Assembly: GCF_002282855.1 (NCBI RefSeq)
Contig: NZ_NRIR01000005.1
Span: 248,001-312,000, forward strand
Length of the DNA: 64,000 nucleotides
Reading direction: 5' to 3'
DNA from: Paraferrimonas sedimenticola
GTDB taxonomy: Bacteria > Pseudomonadota > Gammaproteobacteria > Enterobacterales > Shewanellaceae
Below, in pieces: positions 44,359 to 55,112 of this stretch. The position numbers were made by a program, and so were the translations under genes. Within the stretch, counting starts at the first letter, position 1, and each line of letters begins with the position of its first letter. The notes beneath the pieces were generated by a model, which saw nothing but the letters and a program-made list of their open reading frames with translations, had not been told where the DNA came from and ran no database searches.

Positions 44359-45388
44359 TCTAGCCGTGGCCAAAGAGGCCGGATTTGACTTGAGTACTTT
44401 GTCAGGACTCGAACGCACTGCCATTTTGCTACTCAGCCTTAGCGAATCTGACGCCGCCAAAATTCTGAAGAACTTGGAGCCTAAACAGGTTCAAGCAGTA
44501 GGCCGTGTGATGGCGGCAATGGAGGATTTTAGCCAAGAGAAAGTCACCGCAGTTCATCGCCAATTTCTCGATCAGCTACAACAGTTCTCGACCATTGGCT
44601 TTAACTCTGAAGAATTCGTTCGCAAAGCACTAACTACAGCTTTGGGCGAAGACAAGGCCGGCAATCTTATCGAACAGATTGTGATGGGTAAGGGGGCGAA
44701 AGGCCTAGACTCGTTGAAGTGGATGGATGCGCGCCAGGTGGCCAGTATCATTCAAAGCGAGCACCCTCAAATTCAAACTATCGTGATGTCTTATCTAGAG
44801 CCGGATCAAGCCGCAGAAATCATGGCTCAGTTCCCAGAGCCAGTGCGCTTAGACCTAATGATGCGGATCGCCAATCTCGAAGAAGTGCAGCCAGCGGCGC
44901 TGCAAGAGCTCAATGACATTATGGAGAAACAGTTCGCCGGTCAAGCAGGCGCACAAGCGGCCAAGATGGGCGGCCTGAAGGCGGCTGCCGACATCATGAA
45001 CTACTTGGATACTGGCATCGAAAGCCAGGTCATGGACGCCATTCGCGACAGTGACGAAGAAATGGCGCAACAAATTCAAGACTTGATGTTCGTATTTGAG
45101 AATCTAATCGATGTAGACGATCGCGGCATTCAAACCATACTGCGTGAAGTCCCGCAAGACGATCTGATGAAAGCCCTCAAGGGCACGGATGAAACACTCA
45201 AAGAGAAGATCTTAAGCAATATGTCTAAGCGTGCAGCAGACATGATGCGCGAAGACATGGAAGCCATGGGGCCGATTCGCATCAGCGAAGTGGAAGCTGC
45301 GCAAAAAGACATTCTTACTGTGGCCCGTCGTTTGGCGGATGCCGGCGAAATTATGCTAGGCAGCGGTGGCGGCGATGAATTCTTGTAA
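44345..45388 (+). CDS. fliG: Motor switch protein FliG
   Basis: This 347-residue rotor protein has an N-terminal FliF-binding domain (LSGLERTAILLLSLSESDAA), a middle domain with EHPQIQTIV, and a C-terminal torque domain with the charged LIDVDDRGIQTILREVPQDD segment facing the stator. The length is normal. The start lies within the fliF end, and the end overlaps fliH. Confidence 0.96.
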   Translation: MPQNNLAVAKEAGFDLSTLSGLERTAILLLSLSESDAAKILKNLEPKQVQAVGRVMAAMEDFSQEKVTAVHRQFLDQLQQFSTIGFNSEEFVRKALTTALGEDKAGNLIEQIVMGKGAKGLDSLKWMDARQVASIIQSEHPQIQTIVMSYLEPDQAAEIMAQFPEPVRLDLMMRIANLEEVQPAALQELNDIMEKQFAGQAGAQAAKMGGLKAAADIMNYLDTGIESQVMDAIRDSDEEMAQQIQDLMFVFENLIDVDDRGIQTILREVPQDDLMKALKGTDETLKEKILSNMSKRAADMMREDMEAMGPIRISEVEAAQKDILTVARRLADAGEIMLGSGGGDEFL

Positions 45389-46205
45389 TACGCCGTTTGA
45401 AGAAGCGCTGGTGATGGACGAAGCTGAGTTTGTCGAAACGGCTCCGTCGCAGGCTCAAAACACAGAGCCAAAAATGGCCGAGCAGCCCGAGTTTGAAGCG
45501 GCTGACTTGTCCAATGCGTTTGGGGTCGATCTCGCTGCCATGCGCGCTCAAGCGCAGGCAGAGTCCAACCTACCCAAGCCGCCAACCATGGAAGAAATCG
45601 AAGCGATTCGACAGTCGGCGTTCGACGAGGGCATGTTGCAGGGCCACGAACAGGGTTTTGCTCAAGGGCTTGAAGAGGGCCGCCAAACCGGTCAGGAAGA
45701 AGGCCGTCAGCAAGGGTTAGCGGAAGGTCGAGAGCAGGGATTGGCCGAAGGCAAGCAGTTGGCTATCGAGCAAGCTGAACGCTGGCAAACCCTAAATCAA
45801 CAACTTGCCCAGCCGCTAGCTGTTATCGATGAGCAAGTTGAACATCAATTATTGGCCTTAGCACTTGAGCTCGCCGAGCAGGTGGTAATGGCGGAAATCA
45901 GCCAAAAACCAGAGCACATTTTGCAGGCCTTGCGCGCCGGTATTGAAGCTCTACCAAAGGCTGAGTCCGGAGTACGGATCGAGGCGACCGCGGAAGATAA
46001 AGCCTTGATTGAAGATTTCTATACCGCTGAGCAGTTGCAAGAGCAGAACTGGCAATTGTTCTCTAATCCACAACTCAACCCCGGCGAATTGGCTTTGGCT
46101 TCGGCTCACTCAAAACTGAATTGGAACTGGAGCGATCGCGTACAAAGCGTCACTCAGGCGATCCGCGAGCAACTCAATCACACCGCTGAGGACAGCAATG
46201 CTTGA
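45375..46205 (+). CDS. fliH: Flagellar ATPase regulator FliH
   Basis: I prefer the ATG at 45375 over the GTG at 45366. The protein of about 276 residues inhibits and positions the export ATPase FliI. It contains a GxxxG-rich repeat helix ([20 protein letters not shown], about 90-130), a hallmark of FliH, and a C-terminal [20 protein letters not shown] region. The N-terminal third is acidic and variable. Confidence 0.93.
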   Translation: MNSCNTPFEEALVMDEAEFVETAPSQAQNTEPKMAEQPEFEAADLSNAFGVDLAAMRAQAQAESNLPKPPTMEEIEAIRQSAFDEGMLQGHEQGFAQGLEEGRQTGQEEGRQQGLAEGREQGLAEGKQLAIEQAERWQTLNQQLAQPLAVIDEQVEHQLLALALELAEQVVMAEISQKPEHILQALRAGIEALPKAESGVRIEATAEDKALIEDFYTAEQLQEQNWQLFSNPQLNPGELALASAHSKLNWNWSDRVQSVTQAIREQLNHTAEDSNA

Positions 46206-47535
46206 GCGTCGTGAGCGTCTGTGCGCCAAGATACAAACGGCGCGAGCCAAAGTGCTCCCTTACAAACCCATCGCTAGCGGTGAGTTGGTACGAGTGGTGG
46301 GCCTTACCCTTGAAGCTCGAGGTTGTCGCGCACCCTTGGGCAGCCTATGCAGCATCGAAACCCTAACTGGTGAGTTAATCGCCGAGGTGATTGGTTTTGA
46401 AGACAACCTTTTGTATTTGATGCCGGTTGAGCCGCTAGAGGGGGTACTGCCAGGTGCCAAAGTGACGCCGCTCGGCGCTCAACAAGGCATTCCTGTTGGC
46501 ATGTCCCTATTGGGACGAGTGTTAGACGGCAACGCTCAGCCGATTGACGGATTAGGTCCTTTGGCTACCCATGAACAAGCCAGTCGCCAAGCGATTACAG
46601 TGAACCCTTTGGCTCGACGCCCGGTGAATACACCACTGGATGTGGGGGTGCGAGCCATCAATGGTTTGCTGACGGTTGGCAAAGGCCAGCGTATGGGTTT
46701 GTTTGCAGGCTCTGGTGTGGGTAAATCTGTGCTGTTGGGCATGATGACTCGCGGTACCACAGCGGATGTGATTGTGGTGGGCTTAGTGGGCGAGCGTGGT
46801 CGCGAGGTCAAAGAATTCATTGAAGAGATTCTGGGCGAGCAAGGACGTGCACGCTCTGTGGTGATCGCGGCGCCAGCTGACACCACGCCGTTGATGCGCC
46901 TGCGCGCTTGTGAAACCGCCACTCGTGTGGCTGAGTATTTTCGCGACTTAGGCAAAGATGTGTTGTTGCTGATGGACAGCTTGACTCGCTATGCCCAAGC
47001 GCAGCGTGAAATTGCCTTGGCAGTGGGCGAGCCGCCGGCCACCAAAGGTTACCCGCCATCGGTTTTCGCCAAATTACCCAAACTAGTGGAACGCGCTGGC
47101 AATGGTAGTGCAGGCCAAGGGTCTATTACGGCGTTTTATACCGTGTTGACCGAAGGGGATGACCAACAAGACCCCATCGCCGATGCGTCTCGAGCGATTC
47201 TCGATGGACACGTCGTTTTGTCGCGAGAGTTGGCTGAGAGCGGTCATTATCCCGCGGTGGATATCGAAGCGTCGATATCACGGGTGATGCCACAAGTGGT
47301 TTCTGAAGATCATGTCAATCAAGCGCGAGCGGTCAAGCGTTGTTATTCCCTGTATCAGCGCAATAAAGACTTGGTCTCAATTGGCGCCTACGTTCAGGGT
47401 AGCGATCCCAAAGTAGATAAGGCGTTGTTGCTCCAGCCAGTTGTCAGCGCCTATCTGCAACAACAAATGAAAGAAGTGGTGGTCTTGCAAGACTGTCAAT
47501 TGATGTTGAGTCAGTTGGCCGCCCAATGTCCGTAA
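46198..47535 (+). CDS. fliI: Flagellar export ATPase FliI
   Basis: This 445-residue F1-beta-like ATPase has Walker [16 protein letters not shown], then [15 protein letters not shown], Walker B region [19 protein letters not shown] and [18 protein letters not shown]. It unfolds and feeds substrates to the export gate. It overlaps fliH by 8 bp. Confidence 0.96.
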   Translation: MLERRERLCAKIQTARAKVLPYKPIASGELVRVVGLTLEARGCRAPLGSLCSIETLTGELIAEVIGFEDNLLYLMPVEPLEGVLPGAKVTPLGAQQGIPVGMSLLGRVLDGNAQPIDGLGPLATHEQASRQAITVNPLARRPVNTPLDVGVRAINGLLTVGKGQRMGLFAGSGVGKSVLLGMMTRGTTADVIVVGLVGERGREVKEFIEEILGEQGRARSVVIAAPADTTPLMRLRACETATRVAEYFRDLGKDVLLLMDSLTRYAQAQREIALAVGEPPATKGYPPSVFAKLPKLVERAGNGSAGQGSITAFYTVLTEGDDQQDPIADASRAILDGHVVLSRELAESGHYPAVDIEASISRVMPQVVSEDHVNQARAVKRCYSLYQRNKDLVSIGAYVQGSDPKVDKALLLQPVVSAYLQQQMKEVVVLQDCQLMLSQLAAQCP

Positions 47536-47592
47536 TCGGGCGTTACAGAGCCTGAAAAAGGCTCGCGAACGGACCAAGCATAGGAGGCTTTT

Positions 47593-48036
47593 ATGGCCGA
47601 TCTCAATCAGTTACAACAAGTGCTCGAATTGTCTCAACAGCAAGAGCAACAAGCGCAACAAAAACTGTCGCAAGCCACGGCTCAACTGGAGCGTCATCAA
47701 CAACAACTGGCGCAAATTCAGCAGTATCGCTTTGACTACCTCGGGCAGATGAATCGTCAGAAAGGGCAGGCGTTGAACGCCAATCACTACCACCAGTATC
47801 ACCAGTTTATCAGCCAGCTTGATAAAGCCAGCGAAGCGGAAAATCAGGCGATGCATCAGGCAATGCACGCCCAAAACCAGTGCCGGCAAGAGTGGCAAAC
47901 GCTTCAGCAAAAATGCCGAGCAATGGAGCAATTAATAGATAAACGTCTCGCCTTGCTGCAGATACAAGCCGCAAAGCAAGAGCAAAAGGCCACCGACGAG
48001 TTTGCCATTCAAGCCTTTTTGCGCCGCCAAGCATAA
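47593..48036 (+). CDS. fliJ: Flagellar export chaperone FliJ
   Basis: This 147-residue protein is almost entirely coiled coil, rich in Gln (LQQVLELSQQQEQQAQQKLS). It contains the family-like FDYLGQMN segment and a long C-terminal helix. FliJ resembles the gamma stalk of F-ATPase and links FliI to FlhA. It lies 57 bp after fliI behind AGGAGG. Confidence 0.9.
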   Translation: MADLNQLQQVLELSQQQEQQAQQKLSQATAQLERHQQQLAQIQQYRFDYLGQMNRQKGQALNANHYHQYHQFISQLDKASEAENQAMHQAMHAQNQCRQEWQTLQQKCRAMEQLIDKRLALLQIQAAKQEQKATDEFAIQAFLRRQA

Positions 48037-48039
48037 CGA

Positions 48040-48057
48040 TTGGCACTAAGTTTGCTT
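48040..48057 (+). promoter_or_regulatory. Sigma-54 promoter of fliK-fliLMNOPQR-flhB
   Basis: TTGGCACTAAGTTTGCTTT contains TGGCA and TTGCT boxes with canonical spacing, about 90 bp upstream of fliK. Confidence 0.9.
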
Positions 48058-48145
48058 TGACTTACTTAATCTAGACACTTAGTCCAGGACATTTGACGCT
48101 TTAAAGCGGCTTATTGCGATTGGATTTAATAGCGAGAACCTGTGC

Positions 48146-49738
48146 ATGGGACCCAGTTTTGACGCCAGTATGCTTTCACCAAGCAGCAGTGGACTTAAGC
48201 CCGCAGATGGGAGCTGTGCTCATGATAGTGATGCTACTGAAAGCGAGTTTGACTCACTGCTCAACCAACAACTCGCGAGTCAGCCAGCCGAAGACGAAAT
48301 AACAGGCTCAAACCCGGCCTTGACCGGCGACGCCGATGACTCGAGTATCGAGTCGTCTGCAGAACATGACTCATCGACAGATACGCCGCCTCAAGCTGAC
48401 CTTGAGGCTGACAATGTGCCGGCCACACAAGTCACTGTGACCGCTATTACCGACGCGCCAACACCATCGCTATCAGCCGATAGTGGCAAAGCGGAAACCG
48501 TGGTTGATAACTCAAACCATTTGCGTGAAGGCCAAGCGTCTAAGCGATATGCAGATGTGTCCATTGTCGATACAAGCACAGGCAGTACTAAATCGGAATC
48601 CGGCGTCGATGCTAAGTCAAGTGAGCAAGGCGCCCAGACCAATCTCAGCGCCAACCGAGCCGTAGATTCGACAGTCATTCAGCCAAACCAAATCGGCAGC
48701 GGTAGCCACAGCCAGCCATCAGTTAGCGCCGATGGCCAAAGTTTGCCGCTTAAGGCCGGTGAATTTCCGCCTCAACAAGTAGCGCTTGTTAATTCCACTG
48801 AAAAAGGCGAGCTTTCAGCTCAACATGCGATAACGGCTAAGCCGGCTGAGAAGCGTGATGTCGACTCAAAAGAGGTTTTGCTCCAAAACAAGTCAACCAA
48901 AGACCAGCTTAATCAGGCTACCAGTGTTGCGGTTCAATCTCAGTCGAGCAAAGACAGACCAACGTATTTGTTGAGTGAGTCGCAAGGAGCGAGCGCGGGT
49001 AAGAGCGATGGGGCGATTAAAACTGACGCTCAACCCACGGCGAAGAGTGATTTAGTGACTGTGTTGGCACAAAGTAAGGCCATGCTGAAAGGGATACAAG
49101 AGGGCTTGCAAACGCGAGCCAAAGGCCATTCGGTCAGACTTGAAGGGTTAGTGAATCAACCCGCGTCGACCGCTGCAACCACTCAAGATGTCCATCCTCT
49201 AGTTAATTCTGAACGCCCGTTGTTGAGTCAGAATCATCTAAACACGGCTAGCGTGGCTCAGACGTTACCCCAAGCCCAAACTCAGGCGCAAACGCCAATG
49301 CAGATGACGCCTGGTCAGATTCAGAATCAGATACAGGCGATGATCCGTCACGGCCAACAGCACGCGGAAATTCGGCTAGACCCGGCAGAGCTGGGTAGCT
49401 TACAAATTCGAATCCAAATGCAGGGGGAGCAAGCGCAAGTTCAATTCATGGCGGCTCAGCCACATGCCCGTGAATTGCTTGAGTCGGCATTACCTCGCCT
49501 GCGAGAACTGATGCAACAACAAGGGCTGGATTTGGGTAATACCGATGTTTCGGGACAAGAATCAAAGGAGCAGCAGGCCCATTCGGACAGTCGTGATGAC
49601 GATGCTCACAGCCTTTGGGTTCAAAATCCACTCGAAGACGGGAGCGAGGTCCAAGATTTGCCCTTTGACCCGCACAAATCCTCGTCAGCCGAGGGTTGGA
49701 GCATTGGTTATGCTAGACGTATCGATTATTATGCCTAA
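48146..49738 (+). CDS. fliK: Hook-length control protein FliK
   Basis: This 530-residue secreted ruler protein has a long low-complexity N-terminal region (Ser/Asp/Gln/Ala-rich, about 1-380). The conserved C-terminal switch domain carries the hook-length signature RLDPAELGSLQIRIQMQGEQ followed by ARELLESALPRLRELMQQQG. The ribosome site is weak. It interacts with FlhB (53950-55083) to switch export specificity. Confidence 0.92.
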   Translation: MGPSFDASMLSPSSSGLKPADGSCAHDSDATESEFDSLLNQQLASQPAEDEITGSNPALTGDADDSSIESSAEHDSSTDTPPQADLEADNVPATQVTVTAITDAPTPSLSADSGKAETVVDNSNHLREGQASKRYADVSIVDTSTGSTKSESGVDAKSSEQGAQTNLSANRAVDSTVIQPNQIGSGSHSQPSVSADGQSLPLKAGEFPPQQVALVNSTEKGELSAQHAITAKPAEKRDVDSKEVLLQNKSTKDQLNQATSVAVQSQSSKDRPTYLLSESQGASAGKSDGAIKTDAQPTAKSDLVTVLAQSKAMLKGIQEGLQTRAKGHSVRLEGLVNQPASTAATTQDVHPLVNSERPLLSQNHLNTASVAQTLPQAQTQAQTPMQMTPGQIQNQIQAMIRHGQQHAEIRLDPAELGSLQIRIQMQGEQAQVQFMAAQPHARELLESALPRLRELMQQQGLDLGNTDVSGQESKEQQAHSDSRDDDAHSLWVQNPLEDGSEVQDLPFDPHKSSSAEGWSIGYARRIDYYA

Positions 49739-49783
49739 ATAACAATAGGAGCCGTCTCAGCCGGCAATTCTAGGAAGAATGTA

Positions 49784-50308
49784 ATGAGTGACCAAAGTTT
49801 GCAATTGGAAGAAGTGCCCAAAGCTTCGACACCGAAGCGGTGGATCATAGCTGGCATTGCAGCAAGCGTGCTGATAGGCGTTGTCGTTGTCCTATGGCTA
49901 TTTCTTTGGGGTTCTTCTGACGAAGCACAAAAGCCCGCTGCCAAGACTGAAATCACGCACGAAAGCCTAGAGCCAAAAGTCGCCCAAGAAGCCGCCGATT
50001 ACGTTCCTATGCCTCGTCCATTCCTATTCAACGCCACCGGTGATGGTCGAACTCGCTTAGTTCAAATTAAGGTGCAGCTGCTGGTTCGCGGTCGAGACAA
50101 TAGCCGCATTGCGCGCAAGCACGTACCTTTGATTGAGGATGCCATCCTCACCACTTTCAGCCGAGCTTCGATAGAGCAGCTGGCCACGTTGGAAGGTAAA
50201 GAGCAGTTGCGCAATGAAGCCTTGCAAGGTGTTCAGTCGGCACTGTCCAAAGTGGAAGGGCGCAGTGTGGTTGAGCGAGTGTTATTCACCGGGTTTGTGA
50301 TGCAATAA
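49784..50308 (+). CDS. fliL: Flagellar basal-body-associated protein FliL
   Basis: This 174-residue single-pass inner-membrane protein has a cytoplasmic N-terminus, a membrane helix at about residues 26-46 (AGIAASVLIGVVVVLWLFLW) and a periplasmic FliL domain. The latter includes YVPMPRPFLFN, VQIKVQLLVRGRDN, HVPLIEDAILTTFS and a C-terminal VERVLFTGFVMQ. It supports stator function. Confidence 0.93.
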   Translation: MSDQSLQLEEVPKASTPKRWIIAGIAASVLIGVVVVLWLFLWGSSDEAQKPAAKTEITHESLEPKVAQEAADYVPMPRPFLFNATGDGRTRLVQIKVQLLVRGRDNSRIARKHVPLIEDAILTTFSRASIEQLATLEGKEQLRNEALQGVQSALSKVEGRSVVERVLFTGFVMQ

Positions 50309-50317
50309 GGAACCACA

Positions 50318-51349
50318 GTGACCGATTTATTAAGCCAAGAAGAGATTGATGCGCTATTGCACGGGGTCGACGATGTTGTCGAAGAAGCCCCGGAAGAAGA
50401 GCTTGGCGATGCGGTTCGATTTGATTTCAGTGCCCAGGATAGAATTGTCCGCGGGCGCATGCCAACGCTTGAAATCGTCAATGAACGATTTGCGCGGCAC
50501 ATGCGCATTAGTCTGTTCAACATGATGCGCCGCGCCGCCGATGTGTCGATCAACGGCGTGCAAATGTTGAAGTTTAGCGAGTACACCCACACCTTGTTTG
50601 TGCCAACTAGCTTGAATATGGTGCGCTTTAATCCACTCAAAGGTACCGCGCTTATCACCATGGAAGCTCGTTTGGTGTTCATCATGGTGGACAACTTTTT
50701 TGGCGGCGACGGACGTTTTCACGCCAAAATTGAAGGCCGTGAATTTACTCCCACTGAACGTCGCATCATCCAACTCATGCTAAAAGTCATCTTTGAAGAC
50801 TATCACCAAGCTTGGGCGCCAGTGATGGACTTAGACATGGAATACATGGACTCGGAAGTAAACCCAGCCATGGCCAACATTGTCAGTCCTACCGAAGTGG
50901 TGGTGGTTAGCTCGTTCCACATTGAGCTTGACGGTGGTGGCGGCGATTTTCACATCGCCATGCCTTATTCGATGATCGAGCCGATTCGCGAGCTGCTAGA
51001 TGCCGGTGTTCAAAGCGATAAGCAGGACATCGACATGCGCTGGTCAAAGGCCCTCAAGGACGAAATCATGGACGTCAGAGTCGGCTTACAGACCCAGTTG
51101 CTTGAGCACGAAATGAGCCTGCGTGACATAGTCAACTTGGAAGCCGGTGACATCATTCCGGTGGATATGCCGGAGCACTTGTTGGTAAAAGTGGAAGATT
51201 TGCCAACTTACCGCGGCAAAGTAGGCCGCAGCGGTGACAACGTCGCTGTGAAAATTACTGAACAAATTCCTCGCCCTGAAACGGTGAAATCCCAGCTACA
51301 GTTGGTGCCAAAGCGCGCCCAAGAACGCAAGAAGCAAGAGCTGGAATAA
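50318..51349 (+). CDS. fliM: Motor switch protein FliM
   Basis: This 343-residue protein starts at GTG 50318 with AAGGAA upstream. The extreme N-terminus carries the CheY-P binding motif LLSQEEIDALLHG. The middle CheC-like domain includes FARHMRISLFNMMRR, and the C-terminal SpoA domain binds FliN. It lies 9 bp after fliL. Confidence 0.96.
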   Translation: MTDLLSQEEIDALLHGVDDVVEEAPEEELGDAVRFDFSAQDRIVRGRMPTLEIVNERFARHMRISLFNMMRRAADVSINGVQMLKFSEYTHTLFVPTSLNMVRFNPLKGTALITMEARLVFIMVDNFFGGDGRFHAKIEGREFTPTERRIIQLMLKVIFEDYHQAWAPVMDLDMEYMDSEVNPAMANIVSPTEVVVVSSFHIELDGGGGDFHIAMPYSMIEPIRELLDAGVQSDKQDIDMRWSKALKDEIMDVRVGLQTQLLEHEMSLRDIVNLEAGDIIPVDMPEHLLVKVEDLPTYRGKVGRSGDNVAVKITEQIPRPETVKSQLQLVPKRAQERKKQELE

Positions 51350-51390
51350 CAAAAATTCGACCTGGAAACAGGCACTAAGGAAATGCGCTA

Positions 51391-51792
51391 ATGACGACCG
51401 AAGATCAAAATCAACAAGACATGGCCGATGCCTGGGCCGACGCGCTGGCCGAGCAGGACCAAGAGCTAGACGTACAAGCGGTGGCTCTAGAAGAGTTGCC
51501 CGGCGCAGGCACCAAGTTATCTAAGGCTGAAAACGAAAAGCTCGATGCCATTATGGACATTCCGGTCACTATTTCGATGGAAGTGGGCCGAGCACAAATC
51601 TCTATTCGCAATCTACTTCAATTGAATCAGGGCTCTGTGGTCGAGCTAGACCGTATCGCCGGTGAGCCGTTGGATGTAATGGTCAACGGCACCCTTATCG
51701 CTCACGGCGAAGTGGTAGTAGTAAACGACAAATTTGGTATTCGACTCACAGACGTCATCAGCCAGACCGAGCGTATTAAAAAACTGAAGTAG
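51391..51792 (+). CDS. fliN: Motor switch protein FliN
   Basis: This 133-residue protein has an acidic N-terminal tail (about 1-45) and then a SpoA domain. The latter includes DIPVTISMEVGRAQISIRNL, QGSVVELDRIAGEPLDVMVN and FGIRLTDVIS. It forms the bottom of the C ring with FliM. Confidence 0.95.
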   Translation: MTTEDQNQQDMADAWADALAEQDQELDVQAVALEELPGAGTKLSKAENEKLDAIMDIPVTISMEVGRAQISIRNLLQLNQGSVVELDRIAGEPLDVMVNGTLIAHGEVVVVNDKFGIRLTDVISQTERIKKLK

Positions 51793-51795
51793 TCC

Positions 51796-52146
51796 ATGGC
51801 AGAAGAACAAAAAATCAGTTGGTTCGCCGAGCTGGCGCAACTATTGGGTGGACTTGTGCTGGTGTTGGGTTTGATATTGGGGTTGGCCTATTTGGTGCGC
51901 CGCCTTAATCTGACTCAATTAGCCCAAGGCGCAATTACCACCAAAGCCGTCACCTCGCTTGGCGGCAAAGAAAAGCTAACCCTGGTACAACTGGGAGACA
52001 AGCAGTACTTGCTTGGGGTGACCGCCCATAACATCAGTTTGATTGACACCATCTCACCGCCCATCGACATACCGGCGACCGGCCTGCAAGCGATGCGCGT
52101 TCAAGCCAAAGATAAACAAGCACAAAACAAGGAAAACCAGTCATGA
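51796..52146 (+). CDS. fliO: Export gate assembly protein FliO
   Basis: This 116-residue protein has a single N-terminal membrane helix (about 15-36, [20 protein letters not shown]). A basic cytosolic domain with [20 protein letters not shown] is typical of FliO. It supports FliP pentamer assembly. It lies 3 bp after fliN, and the stop overlaps the fliP start. Confidence 0.9.
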   Translation: MAEEQKISWFAELAQLLGGLVLVLGLILGLAYLVRRLNLTQLAQGAITTKAVTSLGGKEKLTLVQLGDKQYLLGVTAHNISLIDTISPPIDIPATGLQAMRVQAKDKQAQNKENQS

Positions 52147-52892
52147 GTCGTTGGTTAATGGGACTGGTTTTGCTAATGGGTTTTGGTGCTCCTGCACTGG
52201 CCGCTGACGGAATTTTACCGGCGGTGACAGTCACTACCGCCGCTGACGGCACTCAAGAGTATTCGGTGACCCTACAAATCCTATTGCTGATGACGGCGCT
52301 GAGCTTTCTGCCGGCGATGGTCATCATGCTCACCAGTTTTACTCGAATCATTGTCACCTTGGCGATTTTGCGTCAGGCCATTGGCTTGCAGCAAACCCCG
52401 TCGAATCAGATTCTGTTAGGCATTAGTTTATTCATGTCGTTTTTTATTATGGCGCCTGTGTTCGACCAGGCCTATGAGCAAGCCATTGAGCCTTACATGA
52501 ACGACCAAATAACGCTGCAACAAGCCTACGAAACGGGTCAGGTGCCGCTTAGAGAGTTCATGCTGTCGCAAACCCGCATGAAAGACCTCAACCTGTTTGC
52601 CGAAATGGCGGACTTGCAAGACATCGATTCGCCAGAGGCGGTGCCTATGCAGGTATTAGTACCTGCCTTTATCACTTCTGAGCTTAAAACCGCCTTTCAA
52701 ATCGGCTTTATGCTGTTTATTCCGTTTTTGGTGGTGGACTTGGTGGTAGCCTCGGTGCTGATGGCCATGGGTATGATGATGCTATCGCCCATGATTGTAT
52801 CCTTGCCGTTTAAGATCATGTTGTTCGTGCTGGTTGACGGCTGGAATCTGGTACTTGGTTCGCTGGCTAACAGCTTTGGACTAAGCCCATGA
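52143..52892 (+). CDS. fliP: Export gate protein FliP
   Basis: This 249-residue protein has a cleavable signal ([20 protein letters not shown]). Membrane segments follow, with the FliP motifs [20 protein letters not shown] and [20 protein letters not shown], and C-terminal [20 protein letters not shown]. It forms the core channel with FliQ and FliR. It overlaps both neighbours by 4 bp. Confidence 0.96.
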   Translation: MSRWLMGLVLLMGFGAPALAADGILPAVTVTTAADGTQEYSVTLQILLLMTALSFLPAMVIMLTSFTRIIVTLAILRQAIGLQQTPSNQILLGISLFMSFFIMAPVFDQAYEQAIEPYMNDQITLQQAYETGQVPLREFMLSQTRMKDLNLFAEMADLQDIDSPEAVPMQVLVPAFITSELKTAFQIGFMLFIPFLVVDLVVASVLMAMGMMMLSPMIVSLPFKIMLFVLVDGWNLVLGSLANSFGLSP

Positions 52893-53158
52893 GTCCAGAA
52901 GCTTTCGTCGACATTTTCCGCGAAGCCTTGTACACAGTAGTGATCATGGTTTCGGCGATTGTGGTTCCAGGTTTGTTGGTGGGTTTGATTGTGGCTGTGT
53001 TTCAGGCCGCGACTTCGATTAACGAGCAGACCTTAAGTTTCTTACCTCGTCTGCTAACCACCTTGCTGGCCATGATGGTGTTGGGTCACTGGCTGATCCG
53101 CACCTTGATGGAGTTCATGCAAGAAATGGTGGCGCAGATCCCAGCCGTTATAGGCTAA
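52889..53158 (+). CDS. fliQ: Export gate protein FliQ
   Basis: This 89-residue protein has two membrane helices (about 15-40 and 52-75) and the FliQ signature [20 protein letters not shown] followed by TLSFLPRLL. The 4-bp overlap with fliP indicates coupled translation. Confidence 0.95.
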   Translation: MSPEAFVDIFREALYTVVIMVSAIVVPGLLVGLIVAVFQAATSINEQTLSFLPRLLTTLLAMMVLGHWLIRTLMEFMQEMVAQIPAVIG

Positions 53159-53161
53159 TCG

Positions 53162-53950
53162 ATGGACTGGCTTTACGGCAGCATCGAAGCCACCATAGCC
53201 GCCTATCTGTGGCCCATGGCTCGCATTGGCGGAATGATGATGGTGATGACCACCATAGGCTCTAACACCACACCGATGCGTGTGCGCCTGTTGTTGGTGT
53301 TTGCCATGACCATAGCGGTGGCGCCTGTGTTGCCGGCCATGCCCGCCGTTCCCTTGTTTTCCTTTGAAGCCTATTGGATTTTGGCGCAGCAATTATTGAT
53401 TGGTATTGCCGCGGGTTTTGTGTCCCTGTTATTGCTGCAAACCTTTGTGTTGGCCGGTCAAATTATCGGTATGCAAACCAGTTTGGGTTTCGCTTCCATG
53501 GTGGACCCGACCAACGGGCAACAAGTGCCTTTGGTGGGCCAGTTCTACCTGATTTTAACCACCTTGCTGTTCTTTTTGTTCGACGGTCACCTAACCATGA
53601 TTCGTATGCTGGTAGCCAGTTTTGAAACCTTGCCTGTGGGCGAGACCAGTTTGAACGTGGCTAACTTGCGCGCATTGGCCGAGTGGGGCGGATGGATGTT
53701 TGGCGCCGCCTTGACCGTTGCCATTTCGGCAATTGTGGCGCTGTTGCTGATTAACTTTTCTTTCGGTGTGATGACTCGAGCCGCGCCTCAGCTGAACATT
53801 TTTGCCATTGGCTTTCCGATAACCATGATCTCTGGATTGATCATTCTGTGGTTAACCCTCGGCGGGATCATGAGCCATTTCGAAAACACTTGGAATGCGG
53901 CGCAGGGCTTGTTGTGCCAGCTACTGGAATTGCCTTGTAGGATCCCCTAA
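53162..53950 (+). CDS. fliR: Export gate protein FliR
   Basis: This 262-residue polytopic protein shows LWPMARIGGMMMVMTTIGSN near the N-terminus, GMQTSLGFASMVDPTNGQQV in the middle, and C-terminal APQLNIFAIGFPITMISGLI. All are FliR signatures. The last base overlaps the flhB start (TAATG). Confidence 0.95.
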   Translation: MDWLYGSIEATIAAYLWPMARIGGMMMVMTTIGSNTTPMRVRLLLVFAMTIAVAPVLPAMPAVPLFSFEAYWILAQQLLIGIAAGFVSLLLLQTFVLAGQIIGMQTSLGFASMVDPTNGQQVPLVGQFYLILTTLLFFLFDGHLTMIRMLVASFETLPVGETSLNVANLRALAEWGGWMFGAALTVAISAIVALLLINFSFGVMTRAAPQLNIFAIGFPITMISGLIILWLTLGGIMSHFENTWNAAQGLLCQLLELPCRIP

Positions 53951-55083
53951 TGGCCGAAAACGATTCCAGTCAGGAAAAAACCGAACAACCCACGCCCAAG
54001 CGCCTGCAACAGGCGCGTGAAAAAGGCCAAGTACCTCGCTCCAAAGAGCTAGGTACTGCTTCCGTGTTGTTAGCCGCCGCAATTGGTATGGTGATGGTGG
54101 GGCCAGGCTTGGGCGAGGCGCTCCTGAATGTCATGACTCGTGTGTTCCAGCCCGAGCGCGACGCCTTGTTTGACGCCGCCTCTACCTTGAGTATTTGGCC
54201 CATGGTATTTAGCGAGTTGGCCAAGCCTTTGTTGATGTTCGTGGTGTTCTTATTCGCCGCGGCCTTTGCCGGTAACACGCTACTCGGAGGAATCACCTTT
54301 AGTACCAAAGCGGCGATGCCCAAGCTGGATAAGATGAGCCCGTTAAAGGGCTTTAAGCGAATGTTTGGGATTCAGGCGTTAGTGGAGTTGGCCAAGGGGA
54401 TCGCCAAGTTTCTGGTGGTCGCGATTGTGGCTTATTTGCTGCTTAAGTTTAATTTTGACGACATTTTGAGCCTGTCGGCGATGCACCTGCCGGGCAACGT
54501 GGCTGAGGCCATGGGGCTGCTGCTCAAGATGTTTATTATTCTGTGCTCCACCATGCTGCTAATTGTGTTGATCGACGCGCCATACCAGCTTTGGAATCAC
54601 AACAAGCAGCTCAAAATGACCAAGCAAGAGGTCAAAGACGAGTACAAAGACACCGAAGGCAAGCCCGAAGTTAAGGGGCGTATTCGCCAGTTACAGCGTG
54701 AAATTTCTCAGCGCAAGATGATGGGCGAAGTACCTAACGCCGATGTCATTCTGGTGAACCCAGAGCACTATGCGGTGGCGCTTAAGTACGACGTGAGTCG
54801 GGCCGGTGCGCCTTTCTTGTTGGCCAAAGGGGTAGATCAGGTGGCCTTTAAAATTCGCGAGATTGGCAATGAGCACGACATTCCGATTGTCAGCTCTCCA
54901 GCGCTGGCTCGAGCGGTTTACTACACCACCAAACTTAACGAAGAGATCCCTCAAGGCCTGTTTACCGCTGTAGCGGCCGTGCTCGCGTACGTCATGCAAC
55001 TCAAGCAATATCAAGCTCGCCGCGCTCGCAAACCAAACCCACTACCAAAAGAATTCGACTTACCAGAAGACCTGCGTCATTAG
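53950..55083 (+). CDS. flhB: Export switch protein FlhB
   Basis: This 377-residue protein has an N-terminal EKTEQPTPKRLQQAREKGQV, four membrane helices and a cytosolic autocleavage domain with the NPEHYAVAL site. The NPTH of many FlhB proteins reads NPEH here, with cleavage expected after Asn. It changes export from rod/hook to filament substrates with FliK. It ends the fliK operon. Confidence 0.95.
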   Translation: MAENDSSQEKTEQPTPKRLQQAREKGQVPRSKELGTASVLLAAAIGMVMVGPGLGEALLNVMTRVFQPERDALFDAASTLSIWPMVFSELAKPLLMFVVFLFAAAFAGNTLLGGITFSTKAAMPKLDKMSPLKGFKRMFGIQALVELAKGIAKFLVVAIVAYLLLKFNFDDILSLSAMHLPGNVAEAMGLLLKMFIILCSTMLLIVLIDAPYQLWNHNKQLKMTKQEVKDEYKDTEGKPEVKGRIRQLQREISQRKMMGEVPNADVILVNPEHYAVALKYDVSRAGAPFLLAKGVDQVAFKIREIGNEHDIPIVSSPALARAVYYTTKLNEEIPQGLFTAVAAVLAYVMQLKQYQARRARKPNPLPKEFDLPEDLRH

Positions 55084-55112
55084 CCGCTTATTTGAACACT
55101 TGTCCAAATGGG